A stretch of DNA of 64,000 nucleotides from Hyphomicrobiales bacterium (GCA_900473685.1 UCNE01000006.1:62001-126000); one strand, 5' to 3'. Positions 1 through 9,518 are shown, counted from the stretch's first letter. The notes: generated by a model from the sequence alone, not told the origin. Numbers and translations are program-made.

Positions 1-465
1 CCGGCCTCCAGTGCTCCTGAACAATCCTCACTCTTCATCGTCATTAAGGGCGACGGCGAAAACCGCGTCACCTCCTTCCGCATCAAGCTGAATATCGAGA
101 ACGCGGCCGATACGGCCAAGGTCTCCGAACTCGCCGGGGAGGCCGCAAATATCTTCCTGCGTCAGGTTCGCTGGGGCAACCCGGACGAGATAATCGGCAA
201 GATCCATGCACTCGAGCCGTTCGACCTCCGCAATTTCGGCAGCCGCATCCAGTTCAAGAAAGAATTCGGCGAAACCCCACGCTACAATTTCCTCGCCAAT
301 CAGATCAGCGCGCCGGGCAAGAAGATGCCGGGAGATCTGTTTTTCGACCGGAGCAAGTGGTTTCCGCTGACCGGAAGCGACGGCCTGCCGATGGTGGATG
401 GCATGATGGCCGGCGAAAGTGCTGGCGGACTCCCCCTCACGGATCCCGGCGATCCGGCACCGTAA
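1..465 (+). CDS. C-terminal part of an uncharacterised protein (start outside window)
   Basis: Frame 1 is open from the first base to a TAA at 463-465, giving 154 residues of the end of a protein whose start lies upstream of the window. The visible part is soluble, mixed alpha/beta in character and has no membrane segment or recognisable catalytic motif. It ends in a Pro/Gly-rich tail (TDPGDPAP). It resembles rhizobial proteins of the DUF6030 type found near exopolysaccharide genes, but that match is from memory and weak. The next gene in the same direction is a sugar transferase 349 bases on, which loosely suggests a surface-polysaccharide setting. A longer minus-strand frame over the same bases looks like a shadow because codon-position composition favours the plus frame. 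Confidence 0.55.
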   Translation, partial: PASSAPEQSSLFIVIKGDGENRVTSFRIKLNIENAADTAKVSELAGEAANIFLRQVRWGNPDEIIGKIHALEPFDLRNFGSRIQFKKEFGETPRYNFLANQISAPGKKMPGDLFFDRSKWFPLTGSDGLPMVDGMMAGESAGGLPLTDPGDPAP

Positions 466-814
466 GCCAATTCCATCCCATAGAGCATGCGATTGCCGTG
501 TCCGTTGACCAGTGATCTCTATATCCGCCTCAAGCAAAGCCGGATCGTTCCGGACCCCGCACATTAACCACAGCAACGGTTTGCATTGGCACGGCAGCGT
601 CAAAGCGCGTATTGTTTAATCATTCGTTAAGGCGATAATTTTACCTGCCAAGTTAAATATAACAGAGAACAATCACGAAATACATCGACGATAGAAGAGG
701 TATTATTGCCGAATAATCTGATTTTCCGTGACTGAATACTGAAATAATTCTGTAGCATCGAAGGATATAATTCTTGGCGACGATCAACTCAAAAGCCGAA
801 GGGGATCTAAAGCC
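466..814. other. 349-base intergenic region, AT-rich, with CtrA-like box
   Basis: No convincing gene is seen here. The second half (about 600-790) is clearly more AT-rich than the flanking genes, as expected of a promoter region. It holds a TTAA-N7-TTAA motif at 616-630. The ribosome-binding sequence GAAGGGG of the downstream sugar transferase is at 798-804, just outside the AT-rich block. Confidence 0.5.
616..630 (+). promoter_or_regulatory. CtrA-box-like motif TTAA-N7-TTAA
   Basis: TTAATCATTCGTTAA fits the full alphaproteobacterial CtrA recognition pattern TTAA-N7-TTAA exactly. It lies 185 bases upstream of the sugar transferase start, in the AT-rich part of the intergenic region. That is within reach of a promoter but not diagnostic. 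One match of eight fixed bases can occur by chance in AT-rich DNA. Confidence 0.4.
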
Positions 815-1561
815 ATGACAGAAAAAACACTGCTGCAGGCAACAGCCCCTATCCGCGCAACGAAGGGCGATACCGTCAAAACAGGTATCGCGACGCCCCC
901 AATCCAACGCTCCACGGCAGACGATGGCAGGTTTTATCTTCATCCAGCCCACGTACCGGACTTGCCCGTTCAGCATGCGATCAAACGCGCCATTGATGCC
1001 GCCAGTGCACTTTTCGGACTTGTCATTCTCAGCCCAGCTCTGTTTATCATTGCCGTCCTGATCAAGCTGGATAGCAGGGGGCCGGTTTTCGTCCGGCAAC
1101 TGCACATAGGCCTCAACGGAGCACCCTTCGAGCTGTTGACGTTCCGCTGCAGGCCGACCTGTTTCCGCAGTATCCGGCAGCCAGATATCAATGATCCGCC
1201 CTTCACTTCGCTCGGGCGCTTCCTCAGGAGAACCAATCTCGACACATTGCCGCGATTGTGGAATGTGCTGCTTGGCGACATGTCGCTGGTCGGCCCTCGC
1301 CCACACGTTCCCGACATGCTGGCAGCAGGGCGCTCCTACTCCGATCTGGTGCAGGGTTACGAGCACCGGAATCTGATGCGGCCGGGCCTGACAGGACTCG
1401 CCCAGACCCGCAGTCTCCATGACCCGGCTGGGCATCGCTGGATGGCGGTCCGCCAGATCGTTGCCGATGTCGATTACATCAGCCAGTTTTCACTGTTGCT
1501 GGACATGAAAATCATGATGCACGCCGCAAGCAATATGATGAAGCGTAAAACGCGCCTTTAG
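815..1561 (+). CDS. Bacterial sugar transferase (polyprenyl-phosphate glycosyl-1-phosphate transferase, ExoY-like), divergent active site
   Basis: Members of this family move a sugar-1-phosphate from a nucleotide sugar onto undecaprenyl phosphate at the inner membrane, the first step of exopolysaccharide assembly. This 248-residue protein has an unusual soluble N-terminal stretch of about 50 residues. A re-entrant membrane segment follows at about 64-85, then IKLDSRGPVF, NGAPFELLTFR, LGRFLRRTNLD and GDMSLVGPRPH. The signature is degenerate in two places: FRSM is FRCR (110-113), and the Asp-Glu pair of the active site is Asp143-Thr144. The C-terminus ends in the usual ISQFSLLLDMKIM helix. The start has ribosome-binding sequence GAAGGGG ten bases upstream. 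The fold assignment is firm. Whether the enzyme is active is open. Confidence 0.85.
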   Translation: MTEKTLLQATAPIRATKGDTVKTGIATPPIQRSTADDGRFYLHPAHVPDLPVQHAIKRAIDAASALFGLVILSPALFIIAVLIKLDSRGPVFVRQLHIGLNGAPFELLTFRCRPTCFRSIRQPDINDPPFTSLGRFLRRTNLDTLPRLWNVLLGDMSLVGPRPHVPDMLAAGRSYSDLVQGYEHRNLMRPGLTGLAQTRSLHDPAGHRWMAVRQIVADVDYISQFSLLLDMKIMMHAASNMMKRKTRL

Positions 1562-1597
1562 GCGGGTAACGGCCGCAACGCCCCAGCAACGAAAACG

Positions 1598-1632
1598 AAA
1601 ACCGCCCGAAGATCGGCTCTTCGGGCGGTTTT
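1598..1632. terminator. Bidirectional rho-independent terminator between sugar transferase and glpV
   Basis: There is a perfect 15-bp stem (1598-1612 with 1618-1632) around a five-base loop. A-rich sequence precedes it and T-rich sequence is built into the 3' arm, so it can end transcripts from both converging genes. Confidence 0.8.
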
Positions 1633-1650
1633 CATTTCAACGGAGGCTGA

Positions 1651-1683
1651 AGACTGGCGCCGGGTTGGACCCGGCGCCAGTCT
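1651..1683. terminator. Strong GC hairpin just downstream of glpV
   Basis: A perfect 15-bp stem (1651-1665 with 1669-1683) with a three-base loop starts eight bases past the glpV stop. It has no T-run of its own. With the 1598-1632 terminator it forms a double hairpin at the end of the glycerol operon. Its likely role is to protect or end the mRNA. Confidence 0.55.
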
Positions 1684-1690
1684 GTTGTCT

Positions 1691-3409
1691 TTACTGCCAG
1701 CTCTTGACCAGTTCGTCGTAGTTGATGGTCTGCGGCTTTTCTTTTTCGTTCTCGATCTTCAGCTGCGGAGCAAGATTGCCCTTCGATACGGCATCCTTGT
1801 TCCAGAAGTCGAGATCATGCTCCTCGGCGAGCTTCGGGCCGATATCACCCTGGACTCCGGAACGCTCCAGGCGCTGCAGAACCTTTTCCTGCTCAGCGCA
1901 CAGCGAATCCATGGCTTCCTGGGCGGTCTTGGCGCCGGAGGAAGCATCACCGATTGCCTGCCACCACAGCTGGGCCAGCTTCGGATAGTCCGGGATGTTC
2001 GTGCCGGTCGGCGACCACTGAACGCGGGCCGGCGAACGGTAGAACTCGATCAGACCACCAAGCTTCGGCGCACGATCGGTGAAGCTCTTGTCCTGGATGG
2101 ACGACTCACGCGTGAGCGTCAGGCCGACGTGGCTCTTCTTGAGGTCGACGGTTTTCGAGGTGACGAACTGCGCGTAAAGCCATGCGGCCTTGGCGCGGTC
2201 TTCCGGGGTCGACTTCATCAGCGTCCAGGAACCCACGTCCTGATAGCCGAGCTTCATTCCGTCCTTCCAGTAGACGCCATGCGGGCTCGGAGCGAAGCGC
2301 CACTTCGGCGTGCCATCGGCGTTGACGACCGGCAGGCCTTCCTTGACGAAATCGGCCGTGAACGCCGTGTAGGTGAAGATCTGCTGGGCAACTTCGCCCT
2401 GGGCCGGAACCGGACCAGCTTCGCCGAAGGTCATGCCCTGGGCGGAAGCCGGAGCGTAAGCCTTCAACCAGTCGAGATACTTCTGGATCGAATAGACGGC
2501 TGCAGGACCGTTGGTGTCACCACCGCGAGCAACGCAGGAGCCGACCGGCTGGGACTTTTCGTTGACCTTGATGCCCCACTCGTCGACGGGCAGACCGTTC
2601 GGCAGGCCCTTGTCGCCGTTGCCGGCCATCGACAGCCACGCGTCGGTGAAGCGCCAGCCGAGCGACGGGTCCTTCTTGCCATAGTCCATGTGACCATAGA
2701 CCTTCTTGCCGTCGATTTCGCGACCGGTGAAGAACTCGGCGATGTCTTCGTAAGCCGACCAGTTGACGGGAACGCCGAGGTCGTAGCCATACTTCGCCTT
2801 GAAGTCCGCCTTGTTCTTCTCGTCGTTGAACCAGTCATAGCGGAACCAGTAGAGGTTCGCGAACTGCTGGTCGGGCAGCTGGTAGAGATCGCCATCCGGC
2901 GCAGTCGTGAACTTGGTGCCGATGAAGTCGGCGAGATCGAGACCGGGATTGGTGACGTCCTTGCCTTCGTTGGCCATCCACTTGGTCAGCGAGCGGGCCT
3001 GCTGGTAGCGCCAATGGGTACCGATCAGGTCCGAGTCGTTGACGTAGGCGTCATAGATGTTTTCGCCGGTCTGCATCTGCGTCTGCAGCTTTTCGACCAC
3101 GTCGCCTTCGCCGATCAGGTCATGCGTGATCTTGATGCCGGTGATCGCGGTGAAAGCTGCAGCCAGCGTCTTGGATTCGTATTCGTGGGTCGTCAGGGTT
3201 TCGGAAGCAACCTTGATGTCCATGCCGGCAAATGGCTTTGCGGCATCGATGAACCATTGCATTTCCTTTTCCTGATCAGCGCGGGAAAGCGTCGAGAGAT
3301 CGCCGATTTCTTTGTCGAGGAATTGCTTCGCTTCGTCCATGCCCGCGAACGCGGACCCGGTAAAGGCCAGCAGCATAACTGCCGTCGATGTTAGTAGATG
3401 CCGTCGCAT
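1691..3409 (-). CDS. glpV: Glycerol ABC transporter, periplasmic substrate-binding protein
   Basis: This is the solute-binding protein of the glycerol importer, 572 residues and long for its class. It starts with MRRHLLTSTAVMLLAFTGSAFA, a clear Sec signal peptide with likely cleavage after AFA (residue 22), so it acts in the periplasm. The body has features of large carbohydrate-binding lipoprotein-like receptors, with Trp/Tyr-rich patches (LYWFRYDWFND, WSPTGTNIPDYPKLAQLWW). It is the last gene of the minus-strand set glpR-glpD-glpS-glpT-glpP-glpQ-DUF2160-glpV. This gene order is that of the glycerol locus described in Rhizobium leguminosarum, and the substrate is inferred from it and from adjacent glpD. 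It lies 75 bases after the DUF2160 gene and is followed by two hairpin terminators. Confidence 0.85.
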   Translation of the reverse strand: MRRHLLTSTAVMLLAFTGSAFAGMDEAKQFLDKEIGDLSTLSRADQEKEMQWFIDAAKPFAGMDIKVASETLTTHEYESKTLAAAFTAITGIKITHDLIGEGDVVEKLQTQMQTGENIYDAYVNDSDLIGTHWRYQQARSLTKWMANEGKDVTNPGLDLADFIGTKFTTAPDGDLYQLPDQQFANLYWFRYDWFNDEKNKADFKAKYGYDLGVPVNWSAYEDIAEFFTGREIDGKKVYGHMDYGKKDPSLGWRFTDAWLSMAGNGDKGLPNGLPVDEWGIKVNEKSQPVGSCVARGGDTNGPAAVYSIQKYLDWLKAYAPASAQGMTFGEAGPVPAQGEVAQQIFTYTAFTADFVKEGLPVVNADGTPKWRFAPSPHGVYWKDGMKLGYQDVGSWTLMKSTPEDRAKAAWLYAQFVTSKTVDLKKSHVGLTLTRESSIQDKSFTDRAPKLGGLIEFYRSPARVQWSPTGTNIPDYPKLAQLWWQAIGDASSGAKTAQEAMDSLCAEQEKVLQRLERSGVQGDIGPKLAEEHDLDFWNKDAVSKGNLAPQLKIENEKEKPQTINYDELVKSWQ

Positions 3410-3484
3410 AATTGTCCTCCCTTAAAGGTTTTGCGATTGCGATGTCGGATTGCCTCCCAGGCAATCCGTTTCAGTAATCTTGCC

Positions 3485-3904
3485 TCAAACCAGCTTGAAC
3501 ACGCCGACGGCGTACACGAAGGAAAGCGCAAGAGCCCACCACACGTTGGGACCGACAAGTCCCAGCCATGCGAGATGAATGAAGGCGCTGCCGAGCAGCG
3601 ACACGAACAGCCTGTCGCCGCGTGTCGTCTCAAAGCGCAGGATGCCAACCCGAGGACTGCCACCCGGCCGGGCATATTCCCAGACCGCCATCAGCGACAG
3701 CAGCGCGAAGATAGTCAGGAAGAACATCGCGCCCGGAAACGACCACGCCATCCAGCCGCCCCGGATCAAAGGCGCAAACCAATCGCGCGCTCCGTCCTTG
3801 ATCGGCAGGATCGAGATCAGCAGACCGGTCAGGGCGGCATAGACGACGAGAACGGCAGCCAGTGCGAGGGGCCAGCGCGTGTTACGTTGGGATACGGTGG
3901 CCAT
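3485..3904 (-). CDS. DUF2160 small membrane protein of the glycerol transporter operon
   Basis: A 139-residue integral membrane protein with three or four hydrophobic helices: about 13-33, 50-72 (WMAWSFPGAMFFLTIFALL), 98-115 and 118-137. The family is DUF2160 and no catalytic motif is visible. Its ATG overlaps the glpQ stop codon by one base (TAATG), so it is translationally coupled to a permease subunit. glpV follows. That position suggests an accessory or stabilising subunit of the importer. This is inference, as the function is not established to my knowledge. Confidence 0.8.
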   Translation of the reverse strand: MATVSQRNTRWPLALAAVLVVYAALTGLLISILPIKDGARDWFAPLIRGGWMAWSFPGAMFFLTIFALLSLMAVWEYARPGGSPRVGILRFETTRGDRLFVSLLGSAFIHLAWLGLVGPNVWWALALSFVYAVGVFKLV

Positions 3905-4740
3905 TAGACCCTCCCCAGGGCGAAGCCCTTGGCGATATAGTTTCTGACGAAATAGATGACGATCGCGCCCGGGATGATGGTGAGCACACCCGCCGCCGCA
4001 AGAACGCCCCAGTCCATGCCCGACGCAGACACCGTGCGCGTCATGATGGCGGCGATCGGCTTGGCGTCGGTCGTCGTCAATGTCCGGGCGATCAGAAGTT
4101 CGACCCAGGAGAACATGAAGTTGAAGAATGCAGCGACGCCGATCCCGGATGCGATCAACGGGATGAAGATCCGGACGAAGAAGCGCGGGAACGAATAACC
4201 GTCGATATAGGCGGTCTCGTCGATTTCCTTCGGCACACCTGACATGAAGCCTTCAAGGATCCAGACGGCCAGCGGCACGTTGAACAGGCAGTGCGCGAGC
4301 GCCACGGCGATGTGCGTATCGATCAGGCCGAAAGCGGAATAGAGCTGGAAGAACGGCAGCGCGAAAACGGCCGGCGGCGCCATGCGATTGGTGAGCAGCC
4401 AGAAGAACAGGTGCTTGTCGCCAAGGAACCGGTAACGCGAGAAGGCATAGGCCGCCGGCAGCGCCACCGATACGGAAATCACCGTATTCATCACCACATA
4501 GATGATCGAGTTGATATAGCCCTTGTACCAGGACGGATCGGTGAAAATCACCGCATAGTTCCGCAGCGTCGGCGCATGCGGATAGAGCGAAAAGGTGCCG
4601 GTGATCTCGGTATTCGTCTTGAAGCTCATGTTGACGAGCCAATAGATCGGCAAGAGCAGGAAGAGGATGTAGATCGTCGGCACGAGCCAGGAGAGGCTGC
4701 GGCCGGATGCCGAGGGGGTAGATTGTGTTGCGGTGGTCAT
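3904..4740 (-). CDS. glpQ: Glycerol ABC transporter permease
   Basis: An inner-membrane permease of the carbohydrate-uptake (MalG-like) type, 278 residues with six predicted helices. The cytoplasmic coupling loop is EIDETAYIDGYSFPRFFVRI followed by FIPL (about 185-207), the EAA motif that docks onto the ATPases. The N-terminus carries a short Thr/Ser-rich cytoplasmic tail before the first helix (WLVPTIYILFLLLPIYWLV). It pairs with GlpP. The gene follows glpP by 21 bases and runs into the DUF2160 gene with a one-base overlap. Confidence 0.87.
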   Translation of the reverse strand: MTTATQSTPSASGRSLSWLVPTIYILFLLLPIYWLVNMSFKTNTEITGTFSLYPHAPTLRNYAVIFTDPSWYKGYINSIIYVVMNTVISVSVALPAAYAFSRYRFLGDKHLFFWLLTNRMAPPAVFALPFFQLYSAFGLIDTHIAVALAHCLFNVPLAVWILEGFMSGVPKEIDETAYIDGYSFPRFFVRIFIPLIASGIGVAAFFNFMFSWVELLIARTLTTTDAKPIAAIMTRTVSASGMDWGVLAAAGVLTIIPGAIVIYFVRNYIAKGFALGRV

Positions 4741-4761
4741 TGTTGTTCCTCCCTCCGTCCG

Positions 4762-5628
4762 TCAGCTCTGCGCATCGCTATTGGTCATCACGGTGTAGAA
4801 TATCCATGAGAGCAACAGGATGATCAGGAAGTAGATGAGCGAAAGCGCTGCTGCCGGACCGAGGTCGAACTGGCCGATGGCCGTCTTGACGAGATCGATC
4901 GACAGGAATGTGGTGGCATTACCCGGTCCGCCGCCGGTAACGACGAAGGGCTCGGTATAGATCATGAAACTATCCATGAAGCGCAGCAGGAAGGCGATCA
5001 GAAGCACGCGCTTCATCTTAGGCAGCTGGATGTAGCGGAACACCGCCCAGCGGGAGGCACCGTCGATCTTGGCGGCCTGATAATAGGCATCCGGGATCGA
5101 TACGAGACCGGCATAGCAGAGCAGAACGACGAGGCTCGTCCAGTGCCAGATATCCATGACGATCAGGGTTATCCAGGCATCGAAGACGTTGTTGACATAG
5201 TTGTAGGGAATGCCGATCGCGTCCAGCGTATAGCCGAGCAACCCGATATCGACGCGTCCGAACACCTGCCAGATGGTCCCGACCACATTCCACGGAATGA
5301 GCAGCGGCAGCGACATCAGGACGAGGCAGACGGGAACGCCAAGCCCGGTCTTCGGCATGTTGAGTGCGATCAGGATGCCGAGCGGAATCTCGATCGCCAG
5401 GATGATGCCGGAGAAAATCAGGTTGCGGGTCAGCGCATCCCAAAAACGGTCTGACTGCAACACCTGGGTGAACCAGTCGGTGCCTGCCCAGAAGAATTCA
5501 TTGTTGCCGAACGTGTCCTGTACCGAATAGTTGACCACCGTCATCAGCGGGATGACCGCCGAGAAGGCGACCAGTACCAGCACCGGCAGGACCATGAACC
5601 AGGCCTTGTTGTTCCAGGTCTTTTCCAT
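4762..5628 (-). CDS. glpP: Glycerol ABC transporter permease
   Basis: The second inner-membrane permease, 288 residues and MalF/UgpA-like, with six predicted helices. The first is at about 11-33 (FMVLPVLVLVAFSAVIPLM). The EAA coupling loop reads AAKIDGASRWAVFRYIQLP (about 186-204). It forms the membrane channel with GlpQ. The start follows the glpT stop by only two bases, showing tight operon structure and probable translational coupling. Confidence 0.87.
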   Translation of the reverse strand: MEKTWNNKAWFMVLPVLVLVAFSAVIPLMTVVNYSVQDTFGNNEFFWAGTDWFTQVLQSDRFWDALTRNLIFSGIILAIEIPLGILIALNMPKTGLGVPVCLVLMSLPLLIPWNVVGTIWQVFGRVDIGLLGYTLDAIGIPYNYVNNVFDAWITLIVMDIWHWTSLVVLLCYAGLVSIPDAYYQAAKIDGASRWAVFRYIQLPKMKRVLLIAFLLRFMDSFMIYTEPFVVTGGGPGNATTFLSIDLVKTAIGQFDLGPAAALSLIYFLIILLLSWIFYTVMTNSDAQS

Positions 5629-5630
5629 GA

Positions 5631-6719
<1,089 letters not shown>

Positions 6720-6729
6720 GGTTTTCTCC

Positions 6730-7824
6730 TCACGCTCCCCGAACGGTCTGGCTTGCGGCAGTGCCGCCGATCGCACGTCCGTCTGCCCCGAAAGCCATCA
6801 GGTGGCGGGTATCGACGAAAAGCTCGATCGCCGTATCGGGCTCGATGTCGTGAATGCCGTGTTCGAGCATGACCCAGCGCGATCCCGCACAATCGACATG
6901 GATGAAGCTCTCGGACCCGGCAATTTCGGAAATGATAATGCGCGCCTTCAGCGTCGCCGCCGTCTCGTGCGGACGGGTGAGCGACAGATGGTGCGGATGG
7001 AAGGCGATGGTATAGGCCCCATCGGCGATACCGGCGAGATGCGCGGGGACCGGCAGGACGGTGAGACCGCCGCGTTCGAATGCGTTGCCGGACTTGACCA
7101 CGTCGAGCGTATTCAGCGGCGGGTCGGCAAATGTCTTTGCCGTCGCGATATCGGCCGGTTTGCGATACACCGAGATGGTCGGCCCGAACTGGCTGATACG
7201 GCCCTGGCTGAGCGTTGCCGTATTGCCGCCGAGCAGCAGCGCTTCCTGTGGTTCGGTCGTTGCATAGACGAAGATCGAGCCCGCGGCCGCAAACAGTTTT
7301 GGCAATTCTTCGCGCAATTCCTCGCGCAGCTTGTAGTCGAGGTTGGCGAGCGGCTCGTCGAGCAGCACAAGGCTGGCATTCTTGACGATGGCCCGCGCCA
7401 GCGCGGTGCGCTGCTGCTGCCCGCCCGACAGATTGAGCGGCGTGCGCTCCAGATAAGGCGTCAGCTTCATCAGCTCGGCCGCCTTGCGAACCTCGCGATC
7501 GATCGTTGCCGCATCCTTGCCGGAAATACGCATCGGCGAGGCGATGTTCTCGTAAACGGTCATCGCCGGATAATTGATAAACTGCTGATAGACCATGGCA
7601 ACGGAACGGTCCTGCACCCGCACGCCCGTCACGTCCTTGCCATCGAACGTGATGGTCCCGGTGGTCGGCTTGTCGAGGCCGGCCATAAGCCGCATCAGCG
7701 ATGTCTTGCCGGACAGCGTCGGGCCCAGCAGCACATTCAGCGAGCCTCGCTCCAGCACAAGATCGGTCGGATGGATATGCGTATCCGCCCCGACAACCTT
7801 GGTTATGTTTTTCAGTTCAAGCAT
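6730..7824 (-). CDS. glpS: Glycerol ABC transporter ATPase lacking the H-loop histidine
   Basis: The partner ATPase of the glycerol importer, 364 residues. Walker A is GPTLSGKT (34-41), the signature LSGGQQQR (132-139) is canonical, Walker B is VLLDEP (D156, E157) and the D-loop is LANLD. The switch region reads VYATTEPQEA, so the conserved H-loop histidine is Thr190. A C-terminal regulatory domain follows. The start at 7822-7824 has GGAGGAAG seven bases upstream. An in-frame extension of 62 codons has no ribosome-binding site and unnatural composition. The gene lies 47 bases after glpD and touches glpT. Confidence 0.87.
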   Translation of the reverse strand: MLELKNITKVVGADTHIHPTDLVLERGSLNVLLGPTLSGKTSLMRLMAGLDKPTTGTITFDGKDVTGVRVQDRSVAMVYQQFINYPAMTVYENIASPMRISGKDAATIDREVRKAAELMKLTPYLERTPLNLSGGQQQRTALARAIVKNASLVLLDEPLANLDYKLREELREELPKLFAAAGSIFVYATTEPQEALLLGGNTATLSQGRISQFGPTISVYRKPADIATAKTFADPPLNTLDVVKSGNAFERGGLTVLPVPAHLAGIADGAYTIAFHPHHLSLTRPHETAATLKARIIISEIAGSESFIHVDCAGSRWVMLEHGIHDIEPDTAIELFVDTRHLMAFGADGRAIGGTAASQTVRGA

Positions 7825-7871
7825 TCTCAGGCTTCCTCCAAGCCGCAGGCAGCGCCATCCCGGCGCGACCG

Positions 7872-9413
7872 TCAGGCAACGTTGCGGATAGTCTCCCGCA
7901 TGTATTCCTCCAACCCGGCGGCTTCCGCCTGGGTCAATGTCAATCCAAGCTTGGTGCGGCGCCACAGGATATCCTCGGCACGCCGCGCCCATTCCTGGCC
8001 AATCAGCCACTGCACCTCGACCTCATAGAGATCGGCACCGAAATGCCGCCCGAGATCGTCCGTCTTGCTTGCGTTTCCAAGCAGGCTTGCCGCAAGCGTT
8101 CCATAGAGCCGCACCAGGCGGCGCGCATAACGCTCGGCCAGAAAGGGATAGCGGCCTTTGAGTTTAGCGACTTCGGCCTCGTAGCCAGTCGCCGGAAAAT
8201 CACCACCCGGCAGCACGCTCCCGGCGGTCCACGGATTGCCTTTGGCGCCGATCGCACTGGCGATCTTTTCCAGCGCATGTTCACCGAGACGGCGATAGGT
8301 GGTCAGCTTGCCGCCGAAGACGTTGAGCAACGGCGCTTCGCCATCTGCGCCATCGATCTTCAGCACATAATCGCGCGTCGCTTCCTGCGCCTTCGAAGCG
8401 CCATCATCAAACAGCGGCCGCACGCCGGAATAGGTCCAGACCACATCGGCCGGTTTGACCGGCTCGGAAAAATACTCGCTCGCCGCATTGCAGAGATAAT
8501 TGATCTCGCCATCGGTGATCTGAATGTTCTTCGGGTCACCGGTAAAATCGTTGTCGGTGGTGCCGATCAGGGTAAAATCAGTTTCATAGGGGATCGCAAA
8601 GATGATGCGATTGTCCGGGTTCTGGAAGAAATAGGCGCGCGGATCACTGAACTTCTTCTTCACGACGATATGGCTGCCCTGCACCAGCCGGACGTTATGA
8701 ACATTGTTCTTGCGCACGGCACTGGACAGGACCACATCGACCCAGGGACCGGCCGCGTTGACCAGCATGCGCGCCTTGAAGGTGCTGACCGCACCGGTCG
8801 CTGCATCCTCGACATGAACCGACCAGATACCGTCCTCCCGCTCGGCCGACGTAACACGGCTGCGGGTCATGATCTGCGCGCCCTTGAGCGCTGCGTCTTT
8901 CGCATTGAGAACAACCAGACGGGCATCATCGACCCAGCCGTCAGAATATTCGAAGGCCTTGGTGAACAACGCCTTCAACGGCTTGGCAGCCGGGTCGCGG
9001 CGCATGTCGAGCGTACGAGTGGCGGGCAAAAGCTTGCGGCCGCCAATGTGATCGTAAAGGAAGAGACCAAGGCGAATGAGCCAGGCCGGGCGGATGCCAC
9101 CCTTGTGGAACGGCAGGACGAACCGCATCGGCCAGATGATATGCGGGGCCATGGCCCAGAGCACTTCGCGCTCCATCAAGGATTCACGCACCAGCCTGAA
9201 CTCGTAGTGTTCAAGATAGCGCAGTCCGCCATGAATGAGCTTGGTGGCGCGCGATGACGTGCCGGAAGCGAAATCGTCCATTTCAGCCAGCGCAACCGAA
9301 TATCCACGGCCAACGGCATCCCTTGCGATGCCGCATCCATTGATGCCGCCACCGATCACGAAAATGTCGAGTACGTTCTGCGCAGGCACTGCTTCCCCTC
9401 CCACATTTCGCAT
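7872..9413 (-). CDS. glpD: Glycerol-3-phosphate dehydrogenase (FAD, membrane-associated)
   Basis: It oxidises sn-glycerol-3-phosphate to dihydroxyacetone phosphate and passes electrons to quinone at the inner membrane. Length is 513 residues, normal for the family. The FAD dinucleotide motif is at 15-30 (IFVIGGGINGCGIARD), followed by SSRATKLIHGGLRYLE (about 53-68) and FGGKLTTYRRLGEHAL, both glpD signatures. No kinase gene (glpK) is seen in the window, so the phosphorylation step must be encoded elsewhere. The gene sits between glpR and the transporter genes, 105 bases after glpR, in a region with regularly spaced CGAA repeats. Confidence 0.93.
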   Translation of the reverse strand: MRNVGGEAVPAQNVLDIFVIGGGINGCGIARDAVGRGYSVALAEMDDFASGTSSRATKLIHGGLRYLEHYEFRLVRESLMEREVLWAMAPHIIWPMRFVLPFHKGGIRPAWLIRLGLFLYDHIGGRKLLPATRTLDMRRDPAAKPLKALFTKAFEYSDGWVDDARLVVLNAKDAALKGAQIMTRSRVTSAEREDGIWSVHVEDAATGAVSTFKARMLVNAAGPWVDVVLSSAVRKNNVHNVRLVQGSHIVVKKKFSDPRAYFFQNPDNRIIFAIPYETDFTLIGTTDNDFTGDPKNIQITDGEINYLCNAASEYFSEPVKPADVVWTYSGVRPLFDDGASKAQEATRDYVLKIDGADGEAPLLNVFGGKLTTYRRLGEHALEKIASAIGAKGNPWTAGSVLPGGDFPATGYEAEVAKLKGRYPFLAERYARRLVRLYGTLAASLLGNASKTDDLGRHFGADLYEVEVQWLIGQEWARRAEDILWRRTKLGLTLTQAEAAGLEEYMRETIRNVA

Positions 9414-9433
9414 TGCACAATTTTGAGCACATG

Positions 9434-9480
9434 CGAAAGTGAAATTAATTAAAGCGAAAATATTACGAATGTCAAACGAA
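9434..9480. promoter_or_regulatory. Helically phased CGAA repeats upstream of glpD (candidate GlpR operator)
   Basis: CGAA occurs at 9434, 9455, 9466 and 9477. The steps are 21, 11 and 11 bases, so all copies face the same side of the helix. DeoR-family repressors such as GlpR often bind direct or inverted repeats containing CGAA/TTCG. The site lies in the short glpR-glpD gap, which suggests a second regulated promoter ahead of glpD. Confidence 0.5.
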
Positions 9481-9518
9481 TGTTTAGGGAAAACAAGCAG
9501 ACGCTAAAATCAGCGTTT

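Noticed and set aside
1685-3394. 569-residue open frame on the plus strand opposite glpV
   Set aside because: It is a reverse-strand shadow of a clear signal-peptide-bearing binding protein in high-GC DNA and has no motif or ribosome-binding site.
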